Assembly (NCBI GenBank): GCA_029449245.1 | Contig: JANATF010000002.1 | Location: forward strand, 186,001-250,000 | DNA: 64,000 nucleotides | From: Mortierella alpina | Taxonomy: Eukaryota; Mortierellomycota; Mortierellomycetes; Mortierellales; Mortierellaceae | Reading direction: 5' to 3' | Shown: positions 31,535 to 44,054 of the stretch, piece by piece | How the letters are laid out: the number at the start of each line of letters is the position of its first letter | Position numbering within the stretch: the first letter of the stretch is position 1 | Position numbers and translations under genes: made by a program | Notes under the pieces: generated by a model | Databases searched by the model: none | Told to the model about the DNA's origin: nothing | What the model saw: only the letters and a program-made list of their open reading frames with translations

Positions 31535-34446
31535 ATGACCTCTATCAACATTGACGAATACCCCAAAGACCAAGAAAACTCAAAAATACAACTTGATCCT
31601 CGCGATGCCAATACCCCCGACAAATGGATAGAGAGGCATCCAGAACTTATTCGCCTCACAGGTACACACAGCCAGTCCACCACTGCACAGATAGTTTGTA
31701 AAAAAGCAGCTCAATGCCATACCCGCACACAGGAGCCTTAAAGGTTAACCTTCGATACATTCAATTCACGCACGTATACACAGGAAAACACCCATTCAAC
31801 TGTGAACCACCTGTGCCACTCCTCTTAAGCAAAGGGTTTGTCACTCCAAGCTCAATACACTATGTCCGAAACCACGGTCCTGTCCCTCAGCTCTCATGGG
31901 AAACCCATGTGCTGTCTATTGAAGGGTAAAGCAGCCGTCAATTTGGGAGGTCGATGCTTATATCTAGACAAGAATTTATTTTACCGCGACTGTGCACTCA
32001 TCCGCCCTCTCATTGACTCTCTTATTTCATCAGCCACGTGAACGGGGAGGTGACTCTTTCTATGGCATTGCTCGAACAGCTACCCAGTGTCACGCTACCT
32101 GTGACCCTCGTCTGCGCTGGAAATCGACGGAAAGAGCAGAACATGCACAAACAGTCAATCGGTTTCAACTGGGGTCCAGGCGCCGTGTCAACAGCAGTAT
32201 GGAAAGGGGTGCTTGTCAGGGATCTTTTGCTCAACATGTGCGGTGGACTTCAAGAGAAGGCTAAATTCGTGTGCTTTGATGGATCTGACAAACTACCCAA
32301 TGGAACCTACGGAACAAGTCTGTCCCTGGAGCGAGTTCTCAATCCGATGAACGATGTGCTGATTGCGTACGAGATGAACGGGGCCAGGCTTACCCCAGAC
32401 CATGGCTTCCCAATCCGGTTAATCGTACCGGGTGTCATTGGTGGGCGGATGATCAAGTATTTGTCCAAGATCACTGTGACGGAGGTTAGGTCTGACAGTT
32501 GGTACCACTATCACGACAACCGAGTCTTGCCGTCGATCGTCAGCGATGCAGACATGGCCAAGCGGGAACAATGGTGGACGCGACCGGAATACACCATTAA
32601 CGAGCTCAACATCAACAGTGCCATCGCCTCACCGGCTCATGGATCGGCTGTATCTATCTCTGACTCTCAAGCGTTGGGCAAGGAAATCACAATCAGTGGA
32701 TACGCGTACAATGGCGGATGTAAGAAGATCACTCGAGTCGAGATCACGCTTGATTCTGGAAAGTCCTGGCTTGTGTCTGACCTCGATCACCCTGAGGAGC
32801 GACCAGAGTTTCAGTTTTGCAGGGACCCCTTCCCGAGGCAGAGGTATTGGTGCTGGTGCTTTTGGTCGATCAAGGTCCCTGTGCGGCAGCTGCTCAAGTG
32901 CAAAGACATCCATGTCCGAGCGTGGGATAGTACTTTGAATACTCAACCAAGGGATTTGAACTGGAACCTGATGGGGATGATGAACAATTGCTGGTACCGC
33001 GTCCAAGTCGATCTGGCAGTTTCAGGAGAGGATGCCGGCGAGTTGATGCTTACGTTTACTCATCCAACAGTACCAGGACCAGATAGCGGCGGGGGATGGA
33101 TGGGACCCAAAGCTGTTGGAATGGTCAAGGACGATATCGCGCACACAAACAGTCCCGCTCCTATCCTGACCACGGCAGTTATTAAGAACCAGCCAGTGGA
33201 GACCAAGGCTGAGAGTGCAAAATTGGATGCGACCACCAGCAAAACCGACAAGGCTGTAGCGACACTACCCTCTGGAACCAAGTTTTATACAGCAGACATG
33301 GTCTCGAAGCACTCTACAGAGGACGACTGCTGGATCATTCTCAGCGGCAAGGTGTACGATTGCACCGCATTCTTGCAAGAGCATCCTGGGGGAGCCGACA
33401 GTATCACCATGAACGCGGGGGACGACTGCACCGAGGACTTTGATGCTATCCATTCTGCCAAAGCACGAGAGCTACTTGCCAAGTATTACATCGGAGAGCT
33501 AGCGGCGACTGCTCCACAAGTCAAGGAAGATGTTCCAGCCAGGGCTGATTCAGCCGAGCCGCTCACTCCGCCGCCGAGCCACCTTTCGTCCCAAAGTGCT
33601 ATGTCGGTGCCATTTCTGCAGCCGAAAAAGTGGCAGGACGTAACGCTGGTGGAGAAGATCTACTTGACTCACAACACCAGGTTGCTCCGATTTGCATTTG
33701 GCCATCCCCATCAGCTTCTTGGTCTTCCTCTTGGCAGCCACATCTTCCTGAGGATCAAGACGAACGATGCACTGCATATCCGAGCCTATACTCCAACCAG
33801 TCTGCCGCACCAGCAAGGTCATCTTGATCTGGTCGTCAAGATCTACTTCAAAGACACCGAGCCTCGATTCCCAGACGGGGGTGTTGTTTCGCAGTATCTG
33901 GACTCTATGACTGTCGGCGAAAGGGTTGCGATCAAAGGCCCAACTGGAAGCTTCACCTACAACGGTCAAGGTCAATACTCACACTCGTCTGGAAGGAAAG
34001 GCAAGTGCTCGCAGATTGGTATGATCTGTGGTGGTACAGGCCTTACCCCAATGTATCAGATCATGCAAGCCCTCCTGCTCGATAAGGCACAGGATGCTAC
34101 TAAGGTGTCGCTGCTCTTTGGCAATCGAACAGAGGACGACATCTTGATGCGTAAAGAGGTTGACGACCTTGGCCATGACCTCGGATCTGATCGCTTCCGC
34201 CTCTGGCATGTGCTGTCGGAGGAGAAACCCGGCTATTGGGATTATGGAACGGGCTACATCAACAAGGAGATGATCAAGGAACACCTGTTCCCGCGCCAGT
34301 GGGACTCTGCCGAGTCGAGTGAAGACTTGTCAAGTAGGATAGTGCTGCTTTGTGGCCCTCCACCCATGATCAATCTTTGCTGCCTCCCGGTTTTGACAGA
34401 GCTGTATGGCAAGGATTTTGTAGATAACAATGTGTTTTGCTTCTGA
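31535..34446 (+). CDS. Assimilatory nitrate reductase, copy 2
   Basis: The exons are 31535-31661, 31784-31925 and 32034-34446, 894 codons (893 aa). It is the same as copy 1 in all domains: Mo-binding Cys in VTLVCAGNRRKEQN, cytochrome b5 HPGG, FAD RAYTPTS, NAD(P)H GGTGLTP. The stop codon overlaps an AATAAA signal (TGAATAAA at 34444 on). It is intact, so this arm should produce nitrite even though its own nitrite reductase is broken. Confidence 0.95.
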
Positions 34447-35638
34447 ATAAAGATGACGAAGACGGCCCTGTAAGTGTATCATATACAATCAATCACCTCA
34501 CAAAGCATGGTATCTTTGTTTGGATAGAGATCTCTCGACGTTAGATGATGATATCAGTGTTGCTCTTTGACCACCACATATCGCTTTCTGCTGAGGAGAT
34601 TTTTTTCACATTGCAATCAACATGCCGATCTTTTGCGGTGACACGAATAGATCCTTAAATGTCCGTACAGCCAGGCTCTGTCATTGATTGATCAACTGTG
34701 TCATATCCACGATAGCATGTGTCTTCTTGTAGTCCAACATGCCATCGCTCATACATCAATTAGTACTTCCCCGTGGCCCGAGTGTGTGCGTGTTGAACGG
34801 CGGGTGTGCTCAATCGTCATCTGATGTCAAAGCGCATAGTGAGACTAAACGTTTACAGCATCTCATCTGCCGTTCGATCTAGATTCCCACCTTCTTGATG
34901 CCTCATCTCGTGTGCCACAAGGGACAGCACCGGGAGTGACTCCTACAAAAACAAGTGCATCAAATACCACTAGGAGGAGCTTTGCAAGTAATCATCATAT
35001 GTAGCGTGCACCGCAATCTATACATCTGACCAGCATGTCAACAATCGCCCGGCGGGAGGGAACAACAGCGAGGGAGACGAATGGAGCGGCTGCATGGTAT
35101 GGAACGAGAATTCGACTAGTTACGAGCCTGACATATGACTAGAGAAACGCAAAGAATGCCCCTGTCCTATCTGTTCCTCGAGCCACAGCCCCCAAGCATG
35201 TGGCAGCGCTTGACCAAAAAGAATATTTTTTTCCGAGCCCAAACATGTGGCGAAGCAGCCTGCTGGTATTTTCTCCGAGCACCAAACATGTGGCTGCGAG
35301 AGACCAAACTCTAATTTCGATAAGGCAGACAGAAACCGCCAGGCTTATGCATCAACAGGGCACCATTGGATCGCACTGTCACGCTGTTTCCCGTTTCGTT
35401 CAGCGCGCTCACACGAAAACACACACATGCGCGCACACGCACACATACATATTTGTCTTCTTTTCTTCATTTAATTCTCTCTTTTCTCTCATTCTATCCA
35501 TCGTCCCTTATTCTTCTCTCTTCTCTCTTTCTATCCTTCATCTCTTAGTCTTCTCACTCTCTCTCCATCTGTCGATCACTCTCTCCTGCTCTCCTGATCC
35601 TCCTACATCCTTCGTCTCGCTGCAAATCGAACACAGCC
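34447..35638. other. Nitrate reductase 3' region and nitrite reductase promoter (right arm)
   Basis: Mirror of 8177-9368. It contains the three ACATGTGGC-type motifs (about 35192-35294), a CA-rich run (about 35417-35450) and the CT-rich leader before the nitrite reductase start. No gene is seen. Confidence 0.6.
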
Positions 35639-38600
35639 ATGGAATCCACATCTGATCAGAAGATCACGGCCCCCTCTGCTCGGATAGTCATCATCGGCCT
35701 CGGCATGGTCGGCCTGTCGTTCATAGAAAAAATCCTGGAATACGACATTGCAAAAAAATACAGCATCACTGCAATATGCGAGGAGCCATTCGGTAAGCAC
35801 AATCATCACCTCATGCTTCCAACCATTGTCCAAAAGGATCAAAGAACGTTGTGGTCGCTTGAAGGCTAACTGTGAGCGATGCCTCAAACTATCCATCGAC
35901 AGTCGCGTACAACCGAGTGGGCGTAACTCAATATTTCTCACACAGGAGTGTAGACCAGTTGATCATGAAGCCTGAACAGTGGTACCAGGAGAATGGTATT
36001 TCGGTCCTAATGCACCAAAGAGCAACAAAGATCAACTCTGACATGAAGGTCATCGAAGCAGCCTCGACGCGGGAGATCAACTCTGTGAGCGGCGCGGTGA
36101 CGACAGTACCATACGATATCTGCATCATTGCCACTGGATCAAACGCCTTGCTTCCGCCGCCCAAGGCCATCCCAGGATTGAATCTCGCTGGGGTATATGT
36201 CTATCGAACCATCGATGACTTGAATCGGATTATCGAGCGCTCCAAGACGGCCAAGCACGCTGCTGTGGTTGGAGGAGGCCTTTTGGGGCTGGAGGCTGCC
36301 AAGGCAACCGTCGATCTCGGTCTAACGACCACCATCTATGAGCGAAACAGTCAAGTCTTGGCTCGTCAGCTCGACACGGAGGGTGCAGCCATGGTCCTCC
36401 GCGAGATTGAGAAGCTCGGGATCAAGCATAACCTGGGCAATCCCCCTGTCGCATTCATGTCAGACTCGATCGAGGAAGGTACAAAGCCTTTATGTGTATC
36501 CAAAGTCAAGCTTCAGGATGGATCGATTGCCGACCATGATATGGTGGTATTTGCAATCGGTATTTCTCCACGAGACGAAATTGCAAGCAACTCTGGCATC
36601 GAGTGCCATTCCCGCGGAGGAGTCTTGGTAAACAACTTTATGGAGACGAGTCGTCAGGACGTCTATGCTATTGGCGAGGCTGCGTCCCATGACGGCAAAA
36701 CCTACGGTCTCGTGGCTCCGGGATACGACATGGCCGAGGTGGTTGCGCGAAACCTTACTCGCGATGTCAGTTCAAAGGGCCTCGGGAAAGCCCACCAGCC
36801 TCGCCAGTTCACCACAGCAGACATGTCGACAAAACTGAAACTGCTGGGCGTCCATGTGGCCTCCTTTGGAGATTACTTTGCCAACTCCAAGGACACGCAG
36901 GCACTCACCTATCGAGACCCATTTGATGTTGTGTACAAGAAATACATCTTCACCAAGGACGGCAAGCACCTTCTAGGAGGCATGATGGTTGGCGACACAA
37001 CCGACTATGGCAAGCTACTGGGCATGTCGAAATCGAAAAAAATCACTCCAGATTCCCCCAGGCGAGCTCATTCTTGGAGTCGGACCTGGTCAAGCCAAAG
37101 GAGCCGATGAATTACCGGACGATACTCAGATATGCTCATGCAACAATGTCACCAAGGGCCAGATACGAACCTCGGTGCGCTCCAAGGGCTGCTCTTCGAT
37201 TGGAGAAGTCAAGACTTGCACCAAGGCTGGCCTCGGATGCGGCGGATGTATTCCCCAAGTTGGGGAGATCTTTGAAGCAGAGCTCAAGGCCATGGGCAAA
37301 GTCATCAAGCAGAACTTGTGTCCCCACTTTGAGCACTCGCGGACAGAGCTCTATCAGATTGTCAAGGTCAAGAAACTCAAGAGCTTTGCGGAAGTGATGC
37401 AGCACGCCGGAAAGAGCAACCATGCCATTGGGTGTGAGGTGTGCAAGCCAGCTGTGGCGTCGATCCTGGCTTCGCTATTCAACGACCATGTGCTGGATCA
37501 TGCCGCTCTGCAAGACACCAATGATCGCTTCCTGGCCAATATTCAACGAGGAGGCACCTACTCAGTTGTGCCTCGTATCCCTGGGGGCGAGATCACTCCA
37601 GACAAGCTAATCGCCATTGCTGTGGTGGCCAAGGAGTTTGGATTGTATACAAAGATTACGGGAGGACAGAGGATCGATCTATTTGGAGCCAAGCGCGAGG
37701 ACCTGCCGGCAATCTGGAAGCGGTTAGTGGACGCGGGACTCGAGTCAGGCCATGCCTATGGCAAGGCACTTCGCACGGTCAAGAGCTGTGTCGGGTCGAC
37801 ATGGTGCCGCTATGGACTTCAGGACTCTGTCGGATTCGCCATTTTCATTGAGAACCGCTACAAAGGAATCCGGGCACCTCACAAACTCAAGGGAGGCGTC
37901 TCTGGGTGCGTAAGAGAATGCGCTGAAGCTCGAGGAAAGGACTTTGGCATTGTACGTATATTCTCCTGTTGGGTTGAACCCGCCAAAGCATGATGACTCC
38001 ATGGGGCTGGCTGATTGACTATGACTCCAACTGACAACGACGTTTGCATCATGAATAGATCGCCACTGAGAAGGGCTACAACCTCTTTGTATGTGGCAAC
38101 GGTGGAGCACAGCCCAAGCACGCTGTACTCCTTGTGGCCGATGTTTCCGAGGCCAACTGTATCAAGTACCTGGACCGATTCCTGATGTTTTACATTGCGA
38201 CCGCCGACAAGCTCACACGGACATCGAAATGGCTGGAGAAGCTGGAGGGGGGAATCGACTATTTGAAGAGGGTGATTCTGGAGGACTATCTGGGCATTTG
38301 CGATGACCTCGAGAAACAGATGGCCTATCTGATTGGCACCTACCAATGCGAATGGAAGACTGTTGTGGATGATCCAGAACGCCGTCGGCAGTTCCGGCAG
38401 TTTGTCAACACGGATGAAACGCAGCCTGGAATCGAGTTTGTCTCGGAGCGTGGCCAGAAGCGACCGGCAGACTGGCCCAAGGAAGCAGTTGTGCTGCCTC
38501 CATCACCCGTGTCACCCAAAATGGATCCCTTCGATGCTCAAGACTCCAAGAAATGGATATGTGTAGGCGAAACCAAAGACTTTGAAGTCGACGCTGGCCG

Positions 38601-39063
38601 GACTATCAAGTATGGCGGTGTCCAGATTGCAGTATTCCGTATGCCGAACGGATCATGGTATGCAACGCAAAACATGTGTCCACATAAGCGAGCCCTGGTT
38701 CTTTCTCAAGGTCTGCTGGGTGACAGTGTCTCTGCGGCTGGAGACGGCAAGTCGCAGCCGTATGTTTCTTGCCCTATGCACAAGAAGAACTTTGGACTAC
38801 AGGATGGCAAGTGCCTCTCTCCTGGTGACGAGGACAAGTACCAGATCCAGACATTCGAGGTGAAGATAGCAGAGGACGGCAAAGTGTTTTTGCTCCTTCC
38901 ACCTACAAGCGATCTTGACGATATGTTGGCGACGGACAAGGTCATGATCCATGCCCAAGACACCCAAGACAGATGGCAGACCCGCTTTGAGCTCTTGCAG
39001 CCATCATCATCGCCGTCATCCTGCGCTACCACGGCATGTGGAGCTAAAGAGCTCGAGTGGTAG
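35639..39063 (+). pseudogene. Nitrite reductase copy 2, single-base frameshift
   Basis: The exons are 35639-35792, 35903-37951 and 38059-39063. Their sum is 3208 nt, one more than copy 1 and not a multiple of three. The extra base is an A in the run at about 37036-37042 (A7; A6 in copy 1), after GMSKSKK near residue 428. The frame then runs to a stop near 37108, removing the [2Fe-2S], siroheme and Rieske regions. The rest of the gene stays open in the original frame, and the splice sites are intact. Coding differences from copy 1 in the Rieske exon are G/D, Y/F and R/Q. A true mutation would be very recent; a homopolymer sequencing error is the main alternative. Confidence 0.85.
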
Positions 39064-39328
39064 AGTAATTGGTCAAGTCAGGTAGCAAAAGGCATAGATC
39101 CCCTTGGAAGCACCTCCACATCCGACGGCTACCAAATAACTCCACATCAGTGTTTCTAGAAGTATTGAGTCAGGAAATTCACTCATTCGTAACTACGACA
39201 AATAGAACTTTATTTCAAACGAACAGGCTTGGCCACCAATCCCGCTTGCATTGAATCAAGTGATAGGTAAAACGCTACGCAGCTGTTTCGCCCATACTCC
39301 AGTTCTTCCTGAGTAGAGGCATCAATAA

Positions 39329-39843
39329 CTTCGAGCATACCCAGCATTACATGGGGAGACTATTCTGCCGCTCTCTCAGTCGCGACCCAATGACCATAAA
39401 CAAAAAGAGAGGGCTAATCTCGTACATCTGATTACCGAGACTGCCACCACTGAAAACTGGCAGGCTACGATGCTTAGAACCAAAGATGCACAAGACCTGC
39501 TAGAGGAGGTAGACAGTGTGCCAGAAGCGCATACAGCAGAGCCGTCTCAAGAGGACTGTTATAGAGTCAGTCAACTTTCAGGTGGAATGGCCGAATCAGC
39601 AAGCTCACCAGCACAATGGGAGGACACTTATACTTGATCGATAATATAGCTGGAGGACATGATGCGGTCTGTGTTGAAGGTCTCCAGGAGATCAGAAATA
39701 GGATGGTTGGTGGGTCGGAACAGATGCTGGAGGTTCGAAGGTTAATGAAGCAACTTGCACGCGCTGCTTCTGCCTCTAAAAAGGGCAAGCAGGTCCCAGA
39801 TGAAGTCCCGGAAGATGCGCGCGGCACCGATGTGGGATCTTAA
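39329..39843 (+). other. Two overlapping short ORFs, possibly one broken gene
   Basis: The first open frame runs 39329-39637 (ATG at 39470; TKDAQDLLEEVDSVPEAHTA). The second runs 39616-39843 in another frame (MGGHLYLIDNIAGGHDAVCV, then a helical Lys/Arg/Gln-rich end). Both have protein-like hydrophilic composition and abut, as in a gene with one frameshift or a missed intron. I do not recognise the family. It could be chance or a transposon-derived remnant. Confidence 0.3.
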
Positions 39844-39999
39844 AGTGATCCTTTGTTTTGTACTGTAACCGTACTTTACTGTAAAGGCCTCTGGGAGGTT
39901 ATTCGATTTTCTGTAAAGGGGTGTCAAATGAGAATGGATGTTCCAAGCTGTGCCGACAAAAAAAAGGCGGTGTCCCTTGTTGAATTTCAGAGTACATAC

Positions 40000-40500
40000 T
40001 GTACATGAACAGAAAACGAGACATGGGAAGGTGCAAACGCGCGTATGTGAGAATAAAGTAGGAACGGTGCAACAAGAAACAAAAGAGACATGGACGTGAA
40101 AGGGCGTAGGTAGCAAAAACAAGGAAGAGGGATTTGGGAGCACGCCGGGATGTGGTGAGTAGCGCAGAGATTATCGTATGCATAGCGCATGAACAGAAAA
40201 AGAGGCATTGGAACGTTCAAAAGAATGGGTAGCGAACAAAACAATGGTAGAACAGCGCATAGCGCATGAATAGCAGAGGGGCATGGCAGAAAAAAAAGAC
40301 ACGCATGAAAAAAGAAAAAGGGCTTGGAACATGACAGGGCGCAGATAGCGAAGCGAAGGATATACGCACAGGGCATGAATGGAGGGAAAAGGCATGGGAA
40401 CGTGCCAGGGCGTGAATAGCGAGAGAAGAAGGAAAATGAAGGGGCATCCACGAAGGAAAGGGTATAGGAACGTGCATGAGCATACCTAGCGAAAGAAAAG
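40000..40500 (+). repeat. Degenerate minisatellite, locus 1
   Basis: A loose repeat of about 50-70 bp built from phrases such as GGGCATGAA, GGAACGTGC, CAGGGCG, ATAGCGAA and runs of A/G. It is transcribable through on either strand in short ORFs without conserved protein. Similar text appears in reverse at 55848-56270 and again at 58290-58520. Confidence 0.55.
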
Positions 40501-40509
40501 AAATGGACC

Positions 40510-40542
40510 AGTCGAATCTGGTATACCAGGATGGTCTACATG
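40510..40542. repeat. Solo MITE-like end
   Basis: CAGTCGAATCTGGTATACC followed by GGATGGTCTACA matches the start of the adjacent MITEs imperfectly. It looks like a leftover terminal piece of the same family. Confidence 0.5.
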
Positions 40543-40544
40543 TA

Positions 40545-40908
40545 CAGTCGAATCTGGTTTATCGGCATGGTCTACACTGAAATTCATGCCGATATTTTTT
40601 TCGTCGACGAATAAATTGATTTGTATTCAAAACTGGGTGAGAGCCCTCCCTTTTTTTGGGCACGTCTTGGCACATCCTTTCTCATTTGACACTTGTTGAA
40701 GGAGGATAGGGGAATGAAGGCACGAGAGGCATGGTGAGCTCTTCTCGTTCGCCTTCAAAGTCAAATGAAGATGGATGACCCTACAAAAATGTGGAGCGGC
40801 GTCATCGGTTGACGGCACTCTTTCCCCTTTGAATACAAATCAATTCATTCGTCAAAAAAATTTCGGCATGAATTTCAGTGAGGAGCATGCCGAAAAACCA
40901 GATTCGTG
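40545..40908. mobile_element. Pogo/Tc1-like MITE, copy 1
   Basis: It starts CAGTCGAATCTGG after a TA and ends in the complement CCAGATTCG-TG before a TA; two bases are missing near the right end. The inverted ends continue inward for about 90 bp, including TTTGTATTCAAAA against TTTTGAATACAAA. There is no ORF of note. Short size, long inverted ends and TA flanks fit a non-autonomous pogo/mariner-type element. Confidence 0.8.
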
Positions 40909-40910
40909 TA

Positions 40911-41286
40911 CAGTCGAATCTGGTTTATCGGCATGGTCTACACTGAAATTCATGCCGATATTTTTTCGTCGACGAATGAATCGATTTGTATTCAAAACTG
41001 GGTGCGACCCCTCCCTCCTTCATTTTGTTGGCACAACCTGGCACATCCTTTCTCATTTGACACTTGTTGAAGGAGGATAGGGGAATGAAGGCACGAGAGA
41101 CATGGTGAGGCTGTTCTCGTACGCCTTCAAATTCAAATGAGGATGGATGACCCAGCAAAAAAATGTGGAGCGGCGTCATCGGTTGACGGCGCTCCCTCCC
41201 TTTTGAATACAAATCAATTCATTCGTCAAAAGAAAATATCGGTATGAATTTCAGTGAGGAGCATGCCGATAAACCAGATTCGACTG
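40911..41286. mobile_element. Pogo/Tc1-like MITE, copy 2
   Basis: It begins directly after the TA (40909-40910) that ends copy 1 and closes with CCAGATTCGACTG at 41286 followed by TA. The terminal CAGTCGAATCTGGTTTATCG is perfect at both ends. It is close to copy 1 along its length, in the same orientation. Confidence 0.82.
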
Positions 41287-41288
41287 TA

Positions 41289-41990
41289 CTCATGTCATCT
41301 GGTATTGGCTTAACCTCTACTGAGCTTGGATCATGACCAATCATACAGAGTCTAGGATACGCGCTTGACCATAATCTTCCGTTCTCTATCTCTCGCCAAT
41401 GACTCCTTCATCTATCTGTCTACTCAACATTGTATCTCTGTACAATAAACATGAGTACAAGTGGGTGGTCGGTGTAGTCCCACGTCTTCTCACCTACTCT
41501 CCTATCATAAAATCTTGATACACGTTTCAAGAGGCATGCACTTGTAGAGCCAGTGACCAGTGAGAAAGAGGAGTGCGAGAGAGTCTATGGGTAGGGTCCG
41601 CGTTGGTAAATGGGCTAATTCCGTTTCGCTCATTCCTCAACTTCATTCTCATTCCCAACTTTGGTCTAGAGCGGGACCCTAGCGAGGTCCAGGCTCGGTT
41701 CGTGAAAGCAAGGTACACTGTACAGAAAATTTGGTGTATAATAAGTGTTATGTTTTGGGGTGTGTCGCTCATGGCGTACCTCCCTTTTTATTTCATAAGA
41801 GGCAAAGTCTGTCACGCTACGGTCCCGTATCTGGGCCTACTTATGCCGAAAGTCCAGCTAGAACAAATAAACTTTGACTTATGGGACTCCTAAACCCGCT
41901 AGGAGCGCTGTATCTTCAGAATCCTATGAGAGTCTCTGATCAGCGGAGGCAAGTGTGCTCGTACATGAGGGGTATTAAGATTTGACCCGT
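41289..41990. other. Intergenic, no gene seen
   Basis: This lies between the MITE pair and the 3' end of the siderophore-type transporter. One 106-codon open frame (41573-41893) has no recognised motif. I see nothing else. Confidence 0.45.
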
Positions 41991-44054
41991 TTATTTGACT
42001 TCCGACTTCTCATAGAAGTCGAAATCGATGGCATGACTGTTCTCAGGGGTAGACACCTCTTGGTCTTGCATCAGGTCGACATGCTTCATAAAGGCTGTCG
42101 TAATGCAAACAAGGACAGCCAAGCTCATGGCAATAATCAACATTAGCATCTGAGAGTCTGCATATGCCTCAATAAGCTGCGCCTTTGTAACTCCATCCAG
42201 CTCGCTGATGTATACAAGTGGATCGTTCATGGCCAAGAACTCGTCGTACGAGCCAGTGATATGCTTGGCTAATCTCATGGGCAAGTATCTAGCAAGATAT
42301 CATAATAGCGACACATTGAGTCGCTTGACCATCATTCCACAGCTGAGCCTGATTGCTTGGGCCGATCAACAGGTTGTTATTGTCCATGGCACTTACTGCG
42401 TCCAAACACCACCAGCAAGTCCACTACCGAGGGCGTATCCGAAAGAGCCAAGAATATGGACGATACCTATGGCGGTGGCCACATCATCCTTGACAACAGA
42501 CCCGGTAACAGCAACAATAGCTGCATTATTAGCCATTCCTGCAGCACCTCCTGCAACGATTTGTGAGATGACCACAAAAAAGTCCGAGGAGGAAGGATGG
42601 CGGGCGGGGATTTGTAAGCCGAGTCCAATGGTGTGGATGATGATACCGGCCCATATGAATGGACGGCAAGTCTTAAACCTCTTCATGGCAAAACCTGTCA
42701 GCAACTCGCAGATGGGATAAATAACTTGGTAACCGCGCTCCAGTAGAAGGGCTTTACCAAAGGTGAGATCACGCGACACAACGAGATACAGAGTGTAGTA
42801 TTGATAACTATCGCATAACGAAGGAAACTGGATTAGTCAATGGTTTCCTCCGGTCATTTTAAAACATAACTGTGCGAGGCAGACACGACACGTACTTCAT
42901 AGCATTCATCACCGTCAAAAAGAATCCGACTGCCAGGGCTCCAAAACTAGTGCGGTTGGCCCAGATACGCATGGGCATAATGGGTCTAATGGAGAATTTG
43001 ACCTCCCAAATGACCAGCGCCACAAATGAGATCACACCAGAAAAGAACATCCCCAAGATCTTTGAGCTCTTCCAGTTGTCCTTGTAGGACCTGGCCAAAA
43101 TGATTGGCAGGAGGGTCATGCTTAGGGCAAGTGTTGTCAGGAAGGCTCCTACTACATCAAACTCAGTGAATAGCCATCTAATAGATCGACGCTCCGTCCT
43201 GCGACCAGCAGTTTCTGAAAGCCTCTCACTCTTCCTTTGATAGTGCCAAAGCGGTCCCAGAAGAACAATAAAGCCGAATAGCGCTACTGAGCCAATGATG
43301 GCGTAAACATTCCTCCAGTTGGCATCTTCCCCAACTGTTAACGGATCCACGAGGACGTTGGCGATAAAGACGTTGACTGTTGAAGGCATACCCCAGAGAG
43401 CAAACAAGATGCCGCGGTCAACCAGGAGAGTTACATCTAATACAAACGCGGCATATTAGAGAAATTGTAATTATTCCGCAATGGCATGGCAGCCGCCAAC
43501 GTACCAGCCATCAGAACTTGAGCCAGCGTCATTAAGCCAGTCGAGCCGACGCCGTAGGCAATCTGGCCTAGCGCCAGCTGCAGGAATGTGCTCGATGTGC
43601 CCTGGACGGCGTATCCGACCAAATACATGACTGCCGCAATTGTCAAAGCCTGAGAACGACCGATAACATCAGAGATTTTGGTATAGAATGGCACCAGAGC
43701 GGCCGAGATGATCTCAAGGATGATTGGCAATACGGCAGTGATTGCAGAGGACTGAAAAACGGCTGAAACGAAGCCGATGGTACTGTACATCAGGTTGACC
43801 TCGAACGAGCGAAAGAAAGCTTGCACCAGAATTCTATAATCGAGAGTGAAAGCGAAAAGCCTGGTGGTCAAAAGTAATGAATAATAACAACCGATCCGAT
43901 ACAGGCCTAAAGGCGAATGTTGATCCTACGAAGCGATCAGGATTTGCAGGTCTCTACGAGAAAGCAGTGTGCGATCGATGATCCTGGAGGCTGAGGCTGG
44001 AGTCTGAGGCAACGCCTCAGAGTCGAAGTTGACATCTTTGTCAACAGAATTCAT
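41991..44054 (-). CDS. Siderophore-iron MFS transporter (Sit/Arn-like)
   Basis: The exons are 44054-43930, 43860-43505, 43436-42896, 42807-42397 and 42288-41991, with introns of 69, 68, 88 and 108 nt. They sum to 577 codons (576 aa), and every junction restores frame. It imports ferric-siderophore complexes in family members. Evidence: a short cytosolic N-terminus (SRIIDRTLLSRRDLQILIAS), about 14 hydrophobic segments, the MFS motif as FYTKISDVIGRSQAL, TLLVDRGILFALWGMPS after exon 3 starts, a long charged loop (WHYQRKSERLSETAGRRTER) in mid-protein, and the late periplasm-side loop (YDEFLAMNDPLVYISELDG) typical of this group. The substrate cannot be read from sequence. Related drug/H+ antiporters with 14 segments are the alternative. 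Confidence 0.85.

Larger units (their letters stand above)
21897..39082 (-). repeat. Large inverted repeat, right arm (interrupted by DIRS)
   Basis: This is the reverse-complement copy of the left arm. It comprises 21897-22627 and 26924-39082, split by the 4296-bp DIRS insertion. Positions map to the left arm as 43815 minus x over most of the outer part, changing to 43816 beyond the nitrite reductase A-run, to 43819 beyond the GA repeat, and to 39523 inside the DIRS site. The constant sums show that there are almost no indels. Both outer flanks are unique, so the arms are not a continuing tandem. Confidence 0.95.

Noticed and set aside
41573-41893. 106-codon hydrophobic ORF
   Set aside because: No domain, no conserved start context, and an overlapping antisense frame of similar length.
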